64,000 nucleotides of DNA from Atrina japonica (Eukaryota; Mollusca; Bivalvia; Pterioida; Pinnidae), in contig BROG01000045.1 of NCBI GenBank assembly GCA_030159075.1, positions 1,951,501 to 2,015,500 on the forward strand. The letters are read 5' to 3'. Positions 44,690-57,940 of the stretch are shown here, one piece after another. The notes under the pieces are model-generated. The model saw nothing but the letters and a program-made list of their open reading frames with translations, made no database searches and was not told the DNA's origin. The first letter of the stretch is position 1; every line of letters begins with the position of its first letter. A program made the translations under genes and the position numbers.

Positions 44690-44800
44690 AGAAGTCCATG
44701 ATAAAATAAAAAAGCATGATGGATACTGGAGAAACACGGACTTCTTAAATATCTAGAGGTTCGATCATGTGCCATGGAGGAAATAACATCCGGTGGTTTA
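44690..44800 (-). repeat. Retroelement 3' tail fragment
   Basis: acacggacttcttaaatatctagaggttcgatcatgtgccatggaggaaataacatcc is a diverged tail in minus orientation, about 100 bases before the TRIM coding exon. Confidence 0.6.
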
Positions 44801-44916
44801 AAAAGTAAAATGATTTAAACAAATAATGTTTATTGTTCATTCTGATATATTTTTTTTAAATCTTCGTATGTATTTATTATATTTGTTCAATCTTATTTAA
44901 CTGTAGGTCAAACAGG

Positions 44917-46081
44917 ATGTTACGCGCTGATGATGTTAAAGAAGAATTTCTGATTTGTTGTATTTGCACAAGAGAGTTTGATGAAGAAATTCACATCCCA
45001 CGCGTTCTACCGTGTCTACATACATTTTGCCAGGCTTGTCTTCGTAAGACTATGAAGGAAAATACATTGACATGTCCCTACTGTAAAACAGGTTATATTC
45101 TGCCATCCGAGGGCATTTACGTTTTTCCGAAGGATTCCACGAGGCGAAGTCTTAATGAATTTTTGAAAGTCAGAAAACGTTCATCTGACATCGTTTGCAA
45201 AGATTGTCCTGACGACAATGTCGCGTCTGATTTTTGTAAGGAATGTTGCATATTTATGTGTCTGGACTGTACCAGGGCACATAAACGAAGCCTTGCTTCA
45301 AGAGGCCATACAGTGCTAAATATACAACAACTACAACAGACAGGCCCAGAGGTGTTCCAAAGAAAACTGAAATGTCTGAAGCCTGGGCATGAAGGCCAGT
45401 ATCTTGCATTTTATTGTTCCAGAAAAGGTTGTGAGGAATTAGTATGTACCGCGTGTACAGTGTGTGATCATGACAGAACGAAGGGGCATGTTATCAATAA
45501 TGTAAGAGATATTCAAAAGCAGAAAAAGACTGAACTTACAAACATATTCAAAGCTTTGGAAGAGGATGTGAAGACAGCAAAGTTGTTGATTCAACAAACG
45601 GAACAAGAAATGCTGAATCTGGACATTAAAGAATTTGAAATAGAGAAAGAAATGGATACTGCCTTTGATGAGTGTCATAAACTCATTGATGCTCGAAAGA
45701 AGGAGTTGAGAGGAAAGCTTGCAACTCTATGTGAAAATAGAAAATCAAATATGCAAACCAGAGCTAAACATTTGGAAACATTTGTAGATGACATTAGAGG
45801 TGCAAAAGATTTTTGTGATAGCATTGTTCAGCATACGGACCCAACCGAATTTATACCTCTCCACATGACGTTATATCGTCGTCTAAAGGTTTTGACTGGT
45901 CAAAAGATTAAAAGGTCGTTGGAAATAATGTCTCCGGAATTTGACCCAATGCAGATGAACATTGACCTTGAGATATTGTTGAAAAACATGGGGCACATTG
46001 GGAAAACGACACATACGCGTAAAATATCACTCGTTCGAGGTCAAACCGATGTACCTACATCCACTACACCAAATACAATAG
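44917..46081 (+). CDS. TRIM exon: RING, B-boxes, coiled coil
   Basis: Open frame of 388 codons ending at the donor gtatgc, phase 1. [12 protein letters not shown]..., [15 protein letters not shown]-box 2 has the C-x2-H start (CLKPGH), C-x7-C and H-x2-H-like ending CDHDRTKGH. All zinc ligands expected for a working RING appear present. Confidence 0.92.
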
Positions 46082-49000
46082 GTATGCGTTTCTTTGTCTG
46101 TATCGTATATTTGTATTTACTTAATGATAAAGCGCTTGATTATATGGATGAGGCCTGTATGTATAGCGCATAAAAAATAAGACGAGTCGTATGTCAGTAT
46201 GTGTGCTCTTTCTAATAGTGATTTCGTTAAAATATCAGAAGCTAATTAAAATATCATAGTTGTAAAAGGCTACAGCATACAAATGTAATTGATACATCAT
46301 ATATATATAATGTATTGTAACTGGTCAAACACGTACTAGCGGAAAAAAGAAAGTGTGTAGTTTAGTAATTTCATCTATAGATTCATATACAAATTACTAT
46401 GTTGCATCATACATAGTTAATTGATCATCCCAATAGCACGAAAATTATTATGTTGCAGTATGTATATCATTATTTAATATAATGCATTGTATTTCAATTC
46501 AAACATCAAATCACTGATTATGTCCATTATGGTTGATACGAACAACCAATGAAAGTAAGGGGGGTGGTGCAAAAAAGTTTCACAAGTTTAATAAGCGTGT
46601 ATGACCGCCATTTGTACCGATGCATTCTTCACACTACGACGCATTGAACTAATCAGGTTATGCAGAAATGCTTGTGGAGAGTTTCGCCATATGTGCAATA
46701 AAGAACGATGCAAAGCGTCCAATTTACCAGGGAGTTTGGCTCTTGGCGTATATCCGGTGACATCGCAAACCAGGGTAGCATATTCACGTTTTCTTTTTTC
46801 GCTGTAGATAGTCACTAACAACGCGTGCGGTCTGCGGTCGTGCGTTGTCCTGCTGCAGATAAGTACACACAATTTCTTTTTTCCGCTAGTATATATTGAC
46901 TTTCAGAACATGCAATTGCTTGAATAAATATCGTTCGAAGTAGATTTTTAAAAATATTGTCAAATTTAACAACTTGGGTTGAAATCGCTTTCACGTTGAA
47001 TAATTTGACAGTTCTTAGTAGTAGTTCGAATTACTCTCTATGTATGTTTTCATGAAGTAGAAAATTGTTGAATTTTAGGTTTTTGTTATTGATATTGTTT
47101 TCAGTTGCTGTAGCTATTTTTAAATCAACAAGTATTATAAATCTAACAAGCGTGCGGGTTCCATTCCCACTTTAACCTAAGCTGAATTTGTTAGAAAGTT
47201 TTTCAGTTTGCTTGCGGAAGGCCGGTGGTCTCTTCCCAGATACATTGTAACCGGGGTTCCCTCTTCAACTGAAAAATTGTTCAATATGGTGTAAAACAAC
47301 ATTCAAATTTTTGACGCGAATTTTATCCTAAACGCAACTTTCTTCAAAAGGGCACCTGTAATGCCATCAGCACATTTTGATTCTATTAACTCATTTGTCA
47401 AGTTAAGCGATAGATATTGCCTAATTGCTACGAACTTTGACAGTTTATAGATAAACCAAATTTTGTCACATAATTAATTAGAGTTGATGATATAATTCCT
47501 TCTTTAAGCCAGTTGAATGCGCAAGCTACATGAGTATAACAACAACCAACGAGATTATAAGGAATGACACATCTGAAAATCAGAATCTTAACGATTACCG
47601 ACCGAATATCTACCGACAATTCTGTTGAGAATGATTACAATTATTATCAACATAATACCAAAGTGTAATGTTCAAGGCGATTGTTTCTGTCAGACTTCAT
47701 CAGTTGAGCTCCAATTTAAAATAGATTTTCGGAAAGGAAAGGAAATGCCATATTATAAATCTAAATGCATCGCCAAATTCATCTTAGACTAACCACTTTA
47801 AAAAGATGACCACCTTAGCTTTTGCAAAATTTTGAATTTAATTTATCAGTGCGAAATATTACTAAAGTATAAAATTATCGATTCTCAGAGTACATGGGAT
47901 GCAATTCTCTGTTTACAGAAATCAAATCTGTTTTTTTAATTGTTCTATTTCATTGGTGAGAGGCAATGCCCTGGTTTCAGCTAGTCATCAGTTGCAATTT
48001 CGATTCAACAAATATGAATTATGATTAACTCCATCCATAGGTTGAATAGCAACTGCATGTTATTGGTTAATTTCGTAAATTTTGTGAAATGATCGTTTTC
48101 TGGGGTTTAGTTTTTTTACCGTAGTGTTGTTGTTGCTGTTGTTGATGTTGATTTTGTCATTATTCAAGACTTCGTGAAACGATTATTATACCATAATTTT
48201 GATAACAATCATGTAGCTTTTTTTCATTTCAGTCGATGGCGATTCACTACACGGTGATATTCTTTGTAAGTATATGTTTTGTCTACTGTAACCTGTAATT
48301 ATACATACTTTCATGTAGATACATCTACTATTGTCCGCTTCATATAAAATGGCGGGATGGAGTAACCTTTTGATTATCATACGGATGATTCTACTCACTT
48401 TTCGATTATGACAAGCTGCACGGGAAAAACGTTTTATTCCTCATTTCGTATATACAGTTACAAGTAGGAACGATTACTTTACTCAGTGTAATTTTAATTT
48501 TATGCTTTATTACCTAAAATTTAAACTCGTCCAGGTTAACAAGGGGTTCACAAGACTCCAGACCGCCAGGTTATATCAACTATTAAGAAGCAGTGCTGTA
48601 GAGAAGCAAGTGTGAGCGCATTGAATACAGATATGTTTATTTTCTTTATAAATTTCAGGTCCAGCCTTTACATTTGATCCCAATTCCGTGCACCAGTATA
48701 GGGAACTCGGAAAAGGTTGGATGACACTGAAAAATCATACAGACAAACAGACGGACAACATCGATATTTGCGAAGGGCGGTTACTTAAGTACAGGGGCGC
48801 TGTAGCATCAAGATCGTTCCAATTTCCGGGCAGGTATTACTTTGAGGTCATTGTGGATTTCAAAATACGTAAAGAACTAGACAATTCAAATTTCTTATTT
48901 GAAATTGGATTTGTCGTTCGGAGAAGTGATATCGATCAAGGCCATTACGTCTACGATAACAGTCATGCCTGGTCTTTTTGTGGACAACAGTGCGAGGAAC

Positions 49001-49308
49001 ACTCCAAACTTTGCCTATGGTGTCGCCATAATGGACGAAATTTAGCACATGCGCCTTTGTCATCTACTGATGTTGACACGGAAATGAACGTGAAGTTTGG
49101 CTGTTTTCTGGAAACTGATCATAAAAGACTGACCATAATTGACGTGACTAACAACAGAAAATTATTTACGTTCTCTAAACTAGAAGTAACCCGTCCTTTG
49201 TGGCTTGTTCTTGGATGTCACTGGCCAAGCAAGGTCGAAATTGAAATGACTTTAACTACTGGACGATCAATATCATCTATCCCACCTTTGGTCTTGCAAA
49301 GCAAATGA
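44917..49308 (+). CDS. TRIM-type protein: RING, two B-boxes, coiled coil, SPRY-like domain
   Basis: Coding exons 44917-46081, 48233-48265 and 48659-49308 join in phase 1 to about 615 residues. The first exon follows an acceptor (atttaactgtag) at 44906, and ATG is ten bases in, so the 5' UTR has an upstream exon. Residues about 14-58 form a RING finger (C-x2-C ... C-x-H-x2-C-x2-C ... C-x2-C). B-box 1 spans about 93-135 and B-box 2 about 150-195, followed by a coiled coil (about 200-300, rich in E, K and L). The C-terminal ~200 residues ([13 protein letters not shown]; then [10 protein letters not shown]) resemble a SPRY/B30.2 fold. TRIM proteins are E3 ubiquitin ligases, often in innate defence; target unknown. 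Reading through the first donor would give a shorter form ending at 46173. Confidence 0.88.
46590..46870 (-). pseudogene. Tc1/mariner-like transposase relic (C-terminal part)
   Basis: On the minus strand, pieces in different frames read [19 protein letters not shown], a later ...[10 protein letters not shown] segment, [10 protein letters not shown] and GTNGGHTR. These are the order and motifs of the C-terminal half of Tc1-type transposases ('DNARPHTA', 'SMPRR', 'GGHTRY'). Several frameshifts and stops show it is inactive. Confidence 0.75.
47150..47305 (+). mobile_element. SINE family A body
   Basis: cgtgcgggttccattcccac (B box remnant), cagtttgcttgcggaaggccggtggtctcttcccag and gaaaaattgttcaatatggtgtaaaac. 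Confidence 0.82.
48233..48265 (+). CDS. 33-bp TRIM micro-exon
   Basis: The strong acceptor ctttttttcatttcag and donor gtaagt flank 33 bases in phase 1-1. It adds eleven residues (around [11 protein letters not shown]) between coiled coil and SPRY-like domain without changing frame, so it could be alternatively skipped. Confidence 0.75.
48340..48575 (+). repeat. Dispersed repeat C
   Basis: aaatggcgggatggagtaac through gaccgccaggttatat. The ends ggcgg and ccgcc hint at short inverted termini. It lies in the TRIM intron shortly before the last exon. Confidence 0.8.
48659..49308 (+). CDS. TRIM last exon: SPRY/B30.2-like domain
   Basis: The acceptor ctttataaatttcag leads into a phase 1 exon of 650 bases with stop TGA at 49306-49308. 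Sequence features of a SPRY-type beta sandwich are the FPGRYYFEV strand, [30 protein letters not shown] and PLWLVLGC. The order and spacing fit the family though no single residue is diagnostic. Confidence 0.85.
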
Positions 49309-50010
49309 AATTCTTCGAAAATGCGTACAGGAAGACGGATAAATTTATGAATATGCGTTACTGTACAGTTGTCCTAGAACCCTCCATTTCATTTAGACAT
49401 AATATTAATGTAATCCAAACATCCAACCACCGAAGTCACACAGAACAACACAGACCTGGACAACAGATAACATAACACATTTGAATACAGAAGGTGACAT
49501 GTCTTGGATGGAACAGATGGAACGTGCTATCACAGACTTGTATTTTGCTATATTCGTATATTTATGGACACAATATATACAATCTATAGGATGAAAGAAG
49601 AGGACAGAAAGAGTGAATGATGTTTGATGTCCACCGGGCACCTAGCTCCATCTCGTTTGGGATTCGGAATTGTTCTTCATGTTAAGACCATTTGTATTTC
49701 TAATAAGTTTGGACTTGGAGTATCGATCATCCATTGGTACTTCTTCATTTTTTGTGGCTACTTTTCATTTTACAGGAATATTGATGTGCATTTGTACTTA
49801 TGATACTTAAGGACCTATTTAGCCTTCTATATGATTCCAGTATGATTTTTATCAAATTATAATTGATCTTAAGTCTTCAATTGAACATGACGGAACAGAT
49901 ATACAGTGTTATAAATGCACAATGCATGAGACAGAGTAGTCAACAGTACGTTTGATGTTTTTTTATCATTACTATTGGGATGTTTGATTTGTTTTTGTGG
50001 CAAAAAGAAT

Positions 50011-50016
50011 AATAAA
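50011..50016 (+). terminator. Polyadenylation signal AATAAA of the TRIM gene
   Basis: AATAAA about 700 bases after the stop, followed by TTT-rich sequence; a plausible end of the 3' UTR (49309 to about 50035). Confidence 0.6.
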
Positions 50017-50549
50017 GTCTTTACAATAGATTCTGTTTCATTATTCATTTAACAAAGGGGCATAACCATGATAATTTTTCAATATTTACGAATATTTTAT
50101 TTTCTCTCCGACATATCGGATAACTTTGGTATTATGTTTATATTTTATAAATTGGGATCGGCTTGCTAAGATATATAAAAGATTATCAATGTGATTGTTG
50201 TAATAATTTTGAATGCACCTGAAGACCTGAATACAGGTGAATGCGCTAGTGCAAAAAAAATTTTCAGTTGGTTGATTCTTCGCGAGATAAGACGAAACGG
50301 AGGTCAATGGATTTAAGATTATATAACTTAACAGACAATTCAACAAAATAATTCTATTCTTTTCAATATTTTTTGAAAATATATGTTATTTTATTGTCTT
50401 GGTGGCCTAGTCAATCTGAAAAATAGATATCTTGCACGTTCCATTGCGTTTTCAATGTCAAATATATGAAAAGGAAGGGAACTTTTGATATTGGTTTGAA
50501 ATAATGCTACATACAGTATTTATATTTGTAACTATTTCTATTCGCAGAA

Positions 50550-51140
50550 AAATTGCATGACAATTTTCATATATATGTCAATGCGATATATCCCAGCGAA
50601 CTAGAAATTAAAGATACAACAGAATCAAGCACACACGCTTCATACTTAGACATTTTACTTAAAATAAACACAGACGGGAAATTAGCAACTAAGCTATACG
50701 ATAAACGCGACGATTTCGGCTTTCCCATCGTAAATTTTCCACATTTAAGTAGTAATATCCCTCAGTCACCCGCATATGGAGTTTATATTTCACAAATGAT
50801 CCGATATGCCAGGGCGTGCACAACATATGAAGATTTCATATACAGATGTAAACTACTCACTGACAAATTATTGACACAGGGATATCGAAAACCGCGTTTA
50901 ATGTCAACGTTCCGCAAATTTTACGGTCGGTATAATAGTCTTGTTGTTGAGACGGTTGTTGAGACGTCTGTACCAAATGTGACGAGGATACACTCCTCAC
51001 TTGTTTCGTTGGACTTGACTGTGGACTCACGGCGGGTGTGACCGGTCGACAGGGGATGCTTACTCCTCCATGGCACCTGATCCCACCTCTTGGTTTCCAG
51101 AGGTCCGTGTTTATCCATTTTTACCGGATTTGTATCTGTG
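50550..51140 (+). pseudogene. Penelope-like reverse transcriptase, C-terminal fragment plus tail
   Basis: The frame from about 50553 starts in the middle of the domain (YVNAIYPSELEIKDTTESST) and runs to KFYGRYNSLV, then into the tail. It is highly similar to the copy at 28.69-29.3 kb. The catalytic YIDD motif is missing because the copy is 5'-truncated. The following 100 bases are the shared tail. Confidence 0.8.
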
Positions 51141-51255
51141 TCCTGGACATTCTATTGATTTATAGTTTGGTAGCTGAAATTTTTATATTAATTGCATATC
51201 AGATTAAACGCAGGAGACTGGGAAACCAGCTACAGCATTTAAACTGGTTTAATTT

Positions 51256-51258
<3 letters not shown>

Positions 51259-51340
<82 letters not shown>
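51259..51340. repeat. (TA)n microsatellite
   Basis: Follows the retroelement tail after about 120 bases. Confidence 0.97.
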
Positions 51341-51341
<1 letters not shown>

Positions 51342-51419
51342 AAATAAAACGCATACATAAAAATGTGCAAAGATTGGACGACGCTTTGCGAGTTCCTTAT
51401 ATCAGCGATATATAAAGCT

Positions 51420-52135
51420 AGTATTAGACATGGCGACGTATTAGTAGATATTGTGCGAGTCCTTATATAAAATGTATAAATATCGCTGCTTATATGGCGA
51501 CGTATTAGTAGTTATTGAGTTCCTTATATAAAATGTATAAACCCTGGTAGAGACATGGCGACGTATTAGTAGAACCCTAGTAGAGACATGGTGACATAGA
51601 CGGGCGACGTACTAGTACAATAATAGATATGTATAAACCCAGGTAGAAACATGGCGACGTACTAGTAGATATTGTGCGAGTTCCTTATATCAATTATATA
51701 ACCCCAGTAGAAACATGGCGACATATTCGTAGAAAGGAATCTTATATATAAAATTTATCAACCCTGGTAGAGACATGGCGACGTATTAGTAGATATTGTG
51801 CGAGTTCCTTATATAAAATGTATAAACCCTGGTAGAGACATGGCGACGTACTAGTAGATACTGTGAGTTCCTTATATAAAATGTATAAACCCTGGTAGAG
51901 ACATGGCGACGTACTAGTAGATACTGTGAGTTCCTTATATAAAATGTATAAACCCTGGTAGAGACATGGCGACGTACTAGTAGATATTGTGTTCCTTATA
52001 TAAAATGTATAAACCCTGGTAGAGACATGGCGACGTACTAGTAGATACTGTGAGTTCCTTATATCAGCTGTATGACCCTGGTAGAGACATGGCGACGTAT
52101 TAGTAGATATTGTGCGTGTTCCTTATATAAACTCC
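51420..52135. repeat. ~60-bp minisatellite
   Basis: The unit is like aaaccctggtagagacatggcgacgtactagtagatactgtgagttccttatataaaatgtat. Early copies are shortened and shuffled, later copies nearly identical. Confidence 0.93.
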
Positions 52136-53006
52136 ATAGAACCCATACAGGAAAATGTTGAATTATACGGTTTTTAGTTGTCCTAATTGCGTTTAGTCAC
52201 TGTAATATATAAACCCTTTCATCCCTTTAGTTTGTAGATGGAATACTCTGTTGTATTGTTCAGACCGGTCTATTGTGGTCTGTAGGGAAGAAAGGTTTAA
52301 ACTCATCAAGTATTTATCGAAATGAGTTTATGCGAGAATAAAGATTTGACTTTACTACTTATGTGGAATATGTGAAAGAACACAAACGGTTTATATTGAT
52401 GTTCCAAAATCAGCGCAACATTTTCAGTTTTCTTTATGCATTTCAAATAAAATTTCATCTTTGCACGATATTTATAGAAAGACATTTATAATTTGATTTA
52501 AACATTTGTTTTCAAGACACAGCAATATGAACAGAAAATTCTTTATGTCTCCATTTCCTATTTACACATATTACGAAGAGGCATTTAAACTTTGTATCCT
52601 GCAAAACTCATTGGAACTGTAAAGCAAAAGAATGGAAGTTTGTAAAACAACAAACAAAAAAATTCAAAACATTAATGGCTAATAGTGAAAGCTGTGTTTC
52701 TATTGAATTGGAAATGACTAACTAGTACCTGGTATTTCGGTACCAGCTGATAATCTTATACTTAAGTAATATTTGGCACTGATAACACCATTTAACTTCC
52801 AAAGTTTTCTAACACTAAGATAATCATCTTTTTACAGTGGTTACTCTTACTCGGCTATACTTTTAGATTTATTATTTGACCTTGTATAAAACCCCTTTCT
52901 CTTTAGAAAATACATATACATTTTCAATTGGAGCTCAACTGTTGAAGACAAATTGACAGAAACGATCGTCTTGAGCATTAAAACTTTGGTACTATGTTTA
53001 AAACAT

Positions 53007-53012
<6 letters not shown>

Positions 53013-53064
<52 letters not shown>

Positions 53065-53154
53065 CAATTACAGAATTACAGAAATAACAAGGCACCAATT
53101 AACTCACCATGCCCCGGCTGGGGTCCAAACTCGATTAAGGCACCAACCGCCCTA

Positions 53155-53224
<70 letters not shown>
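53013..53224. repeat. Two (TA)n runs with a spacer
   Basis: TA runs at about 53013-53060 and 53157-53224. The spacer (caattaactcaccatgccccggctgggg...) is not obviously repeated in the window. Confidence 0.9.
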
Positions 53225-53226
<2 letters not shown>

Positions 53227-54040
53227 GATATCTCAATTCATTGTCTTCATGAATCGATAAATTTGAGTATAAAAATATGTTTTATTCACTTTTATGGAGA
53301 TGTCATAAGCTTTAAGTGACAAGTCACAAACTTTGACCTATGTTACACACTGATGCACTTACAGGCATGGCACGGGATCGCGGTTTTTAATCTCATTAAA
53401 AAGACCCGTGACATTCACTTCACATGTCGAGTGCTTGAGGAAGAAACATTCCCGATACCTGGGATCAAACCCGTGATCTTTCGCTTGGAAATATAACACT
53501 CTATCACCAGACTACATATTTGTGACCTCTAGAAGATCAAGAGCTGATTATCAGGGGTTGATGAGTTATTGAAATCAAATTCAAATAAGAAGCGCAATAA
53601 TCTAGTCCCCCTGTATGTATCCTATGTGCACTTGTGAAATATACATCAAGTGGCACGTGTGATACATTGCTGCAGACCTTTCATCGGGACCTGCAAAATT
53701 CAAATCTAACGCTAAAAGATACCTCCAAGTTTTCAGATGCAGAAATAAAATACAACTGTATCATCTATTAAATACAGAAATAAGCTGCTGTTTCTTTACT
53801 ATCAGTTATAAACTTTTCCTGTTATCCTGCTATGTATATGGAGGATGTACATCAAAGCGCACACAAGATATTCCAATAGTTGAAGCATTGTCTTTGAAAA
53901 GTAGATGTAATCCTGAATTGCTTGGTTTCTGTCCATGTGCAAAAAGAAGGCTGCAGTAGGAAAATATCTTTCAAATACATGGCTTATAAATTACTAAACT
54001 GTATTACATTTGCCCATCCATTACCGTCTAATTGATTGTT

Positions 54041-54322
54041 TGTTTGTTTATTGTTGTTTAACGTCCCACTCAAGAATATTTCACTCATATGGAGACGTCA
54101 CCAAATGCCGGTGAAGGGCTTCAGATTTTGGCCTATGCTCGGCACTTACAGCCATTGAGCAGTCAGGGTTCTTTAACGTGCCGACACCTACTGTGACTCG
54201 GGACCTCCAGTTCTTACTGTCTCATCCGAAAGACAGGAAACCAACCTGCCGCCGTCGGGACTCGAACTCACGACCTCACGATCTAGAGTCGAGCGCGCTA
54301 CCGATTGAGCCAGGCTGGCTCC
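54041..54322 (-). mobile_element. SINE family B, second copy
   Basis: Same layout as 6838-7118: tgtttgtttattgttgtttaacgtcccactc at left and the tRNA-like head (agagtcgagcgcgctaccgattgagccaggctggctcc) at right. Possible target duplication ccgtct on both sides, short and uncertain. Confidence 0.85.
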
Positions 54323-55488
54323 CGTCTCCTTGATAATATTTATAACTGCAGAACTATTGAACCTGTGTTCAGATGAAGAAAATGATTAGACTTTCTGTTC
54401 TTTTTAGCCCGGTCCATAAACTTAAAATAATTGCACTGGACAACGGTTGTAGCATGGCATGTGCTCGACAACATAAATTCATTCAATTCGATCTATCATA
54501 AAGGTTTAATTGACTGAAATATAATAATTCGTTGGGTTGTTTTAAAGATTACATTCTCCAGATACTATATAAGGTTTAATTCCACGGGCTGTAACTTTCA
54601 AGTTTTACTCTCTCCTGACACGTACTGTATAAAATCTTTGTGTTTAAATTCAAGCAATGCGAATATATACTATATTGCAGCATTCTAGTTTTCCGGAGAC
54701 GTCATTGACCTTCCGCCACATTTGAAATTTTCTTACAGTCCTCCATGATGTCCGTAAACTGAGATTTCATTGTACATCGTCATTCTGGGCGCCTTGTAGG
54801 CGCACCTAGGGATACCGAATCTTGGTATATATGTTAGATACAATAATGCAGTAATAAATTCAACGTCATTGAATTCTAGAAAGAAACATGTATTCTTCAA
54901 AGTCTTAGTAATTGTAAGTAATAAGATAATACCATCGATATATTAAGCTGTTAAACTTCATGTATTGATGATAATACTAGTTTAAAGCAAAATTTGAATC
55001 AAATCTATTAATAGATTAAAAACGTCTTGGCCAGTTGAAATTTATATTTATAGTAACAACAGCATGGGGCTGCTGGAAACCCAATTACTAATTTTTGTGA
55101 TATTTGACCAAGATCTATTATAAAAGATTTGGGAATGGTCAGACGGAGACACACTTAATCCCAGACCAGGCGAATCCCATATATCCCTGTCTTTAGAAAC
55201 GCAGGCTTATCAGAGAAATAAGAGTGTTACAGAAATAAAAAATATTGTTCTAACATATACTGCATGTTCATTACATTATAATTGAAATATGACCATTGAA
55301 AGTTGTATCATGTTATATTTTATTGGATAATTAGTTATTATTCATTTGTTGGACACATTTGAATTGGATAATATCCGAACTCAATGGTTATCATATATTT
55401 ACGCATTTTATTTTGTAGTTTTCCAATATACAAATTAATCTGTAAATCGTACAAGTATTTACAGCTCAGAAACAGTCTGTGTGCTTAA

Positions 55489-55625
55489 AGGGGCATTATC
55501 TGTGTTAACCAAAAATATTTCGATTATTTCTACTTTCACTACTTGTACTTGATGCTCAATAACAATCAATCTAATTAGTAAAAAAAAAAGAAACTATTTA
55601 AAAAAAAACACACAGCTAATGCCCC
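55489..55625. mobile_element. 137-bp palindromic MITE flanked by TTAA
   Basis: Ends aggggcatta and taatgcccc, with ttaa at 55485-55488 and 55626-55629. The arms continue inward (tgtgttaacc...aaacacacagc). It is a short relative of the elements at 1-360 and 61439-61767. Confidence 0.8.
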
Positions 55626-55904
55626 TTAAGTTGTGCATTTGATGACTCATTATTTCATGATTAATATTCATATCAAAACAAAATTTAATTATCTGGTTTC
55701 TTAGAAACAGATACAAACAAATACATAATATTAAATCGGTATACAAGTAATCCTACAAAATACGGCCATTAATGATTATAGGCTTAGGTAGACTAAATAA
55801 GAAATACGGATCTCAAAAATAATATTTTTTCAGTCATTCAGACCTGAAGCATAGAGACAAAAGTTCTTGCTATAGAGACCTTCAACTTGAATACATTTGT
55901 ACAA

Positions 55905-56110
55905 TATGATACAGATTCTCGCCAAATCTGCGATATTGACACTGCAACTGATATACCATTGTAACATACATCATTTGCCATAGAAATTTGACCTTTCCCG
56001 AAAGGGCGTTTTGGTAATTTTCCATTATGTCACGATAAAGTGACCCATCAAACATTTGTGTGGTTTTGATGTCACAATCGAATGACATCAAAATTGCACA
56101 TTGAGAGCCA
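55905..56110. repeat. Dispersed repeat D, second copy
   Basis: cgaaagggcgttttgg, then cattatgtcacgataaagtgacccatcaaac and gatgtcacaatcgaatgacatcaaaa, correspond to 36450-36550. Confidence 0.65.
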
Positions 56111-56759
56111 CATATACAGAACCACGGTCGCTGTTACCATGCATATAGTCTTGTTGATAATAATATATCATGGTTCACATTTTATTCTTTTTGTTCAACG
56201 AGTTCTAAATATACCCCTAATAAAATATCATATATTGAGTTTTAAACAATATAAATAACCATAGATAAGGGAAATCACTGTGATTTATAAGCTCGGAAAT
56301 TGCATATTAAATTTAGCTGGAAATTTCATTTTTGACATCCATATTTACCTAAGAACAATTTTTTATATTGTCAAAGAAACAAATGCAACTAATTAATTAT
56401 CATGATTGATCTATTGTGATTACCAATTCTTTTTTTTACCAAATAATTTGGACGTTTTTATTTTATTAATGTACAATTAACTTTTAACAACAATTTAAAG
56501 ATGCTCATCTACACGCAGTGGAGTCAAAATTTTATTTTCACTCTGTTTACCTAATGATTTGAACATACCTAAAGGTCTAATAAGACACATCCGGGGTCTG
56601 TTTAAAACCAAAGCAATGGTGTCTATCCTCCAGAATAGGGGTGTACAGGTTAAACAATGTGTTGCTCTGATTCCATGCATATTAATCTCTTTGATCCTGC
56701 CACCCCTCTTATGATCGAATTTAGACCCCCCCGTGTTATATTAGTAAACATGTGCCATT

Positions 56760-57940
56760 TTATATTGGTAGACCTGTACATCTACTTAAGATCTTGGTAG
56801 ACCTGTACATCTATTTAAGATCTTGACAGACCTGTATATCTACCTAAGATATTGGTAGACCTGTATATCTACTTAAGATCTTGGTAGACCTGTACATCTA
56901 TTTAAGATGTTGACAGACCTGTATATCTACCTAAGATCTTGGTAGACCTGTATATCTACCTAAGATCTTGGTAGACCTGTATATCTACCTAAGATATTGG
57001 TAGACCTGTATATCTACTTAAGATCTTGACAGATCTGTATATCTACCTAAGATCTTGGTAGACCTGTATATCTACCTAAGATCTTGGTAGACCTGTATAT
57101 CTACCTAAGATATTGGTAGACCTGTATATCTACTTAAGATCTTGGTAGACCTACACGCCTACTTAAGATCTTGGTAGACCTGTATATCTACTTAAGATCT
57201 TGGTAGACCTGTACATTTACTTAAGAACTTGGTAGACCTATACATCTACTTAAGATCTTGGTAGACCTGTACATCTACTTAAGAACTTGGTAGACTTGTT
57301 CATCTACTTAAGATTTTGGTAGACCTGTACATCTACTTAAGAACTTGGTAGACCTGTACATCTACCTAAGATATTGGTAGACCTGTACATCGACTTAAAA
57401 GTTTGGTAGACCTGTATATCCACTTAAAAACTTGGTAGATCTGTATATCAGCCTGTACATCTACTTAAGATCTTGACAGACCTGTATATCTATTTATGAT
57501 CTTGGTAGACCTACACATCTACTTAAGATCTTGGTAGACCTGTACATCTACTTATGATCTTGGCAGACCTGTACATCAACTTAAAAACTTGGTAGATCTG
57601 TATATCAACTAAAACAGTTGGTAGACCTTTAAATCGGCTTAAAAACTTGGTAGACCTGTACATCGAATTAAAATCTTGGTAGACCTGTACATCGACTAAA
57701 AAAGTTCGTAGACCTGTACATCGACTTAAAAACTTGGTAGACCTGTACATCGACATAAAAACTTGGTAGACCTGTACATCAACTTAAAAACTTGGAAGAT
57801 CTGTATATCGACTAAAAACTTGGTAGACCTTTAAATCGGCTTAAAAACTTGGTAGACCTGTACATCGAATTAAAAACTTGGTAGACCTGTATATCGACTA
57901 AAAAAGTTCGTAGACCTGTACATCGACTTTTAAAAAGGTA
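56760..57940. repeat. ~30-bp minisatellite, ~38 copies
   Basis: The unit is like cttggtagacctgtacatctacttaagat. The left half is the taagat type, the right half the cgacttaaaaa type. Short inverted repeats (agatgctcatct at about 56500, agatgagcatct at about 58097) lie on either side. Confidence 0.93.

Larger units (their letters stand above)
35971..44906. other. Intergenic region between divergent genes
   Basis: Holds dispersed repeat D (36360-36560), a SINE (36625-36815), retroelement tails (36930-37150, 41290-41390, 44160-44450, 44690-44800), a (CA)n run (about 37955-38012), two minisatellites (39595-40040, 42120-43990) and a MITE (41380-41777). The TRIM gene probably has a non-coding first exon somewhere here; I cannot place it. 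Confidence 0.5.
46082..48232. other. TRIM intron: Tc1 relic and SINE
   Basis: Carries the Tc1-like relic (46590-46870) and a SINE body (47150-47305). The rest is AT-rich. Confidence 0.55.
50036..56700. other. Intergenic region between convergent TRIM and transporter genes
   Basis: Contains the second reverse transcriptase fragment, (TA)n runs at 51259-51340, 53013-53060 and 53157-53224, a minisatellite (51420-52135), a decayed tRNA-like patch on the minus strand (about 53370-53510), SINE family B (54041-54322), a short MITE (55489-55625) and dispersed repeat D (55905-56110). No gene seen. Confidence 0.5.
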
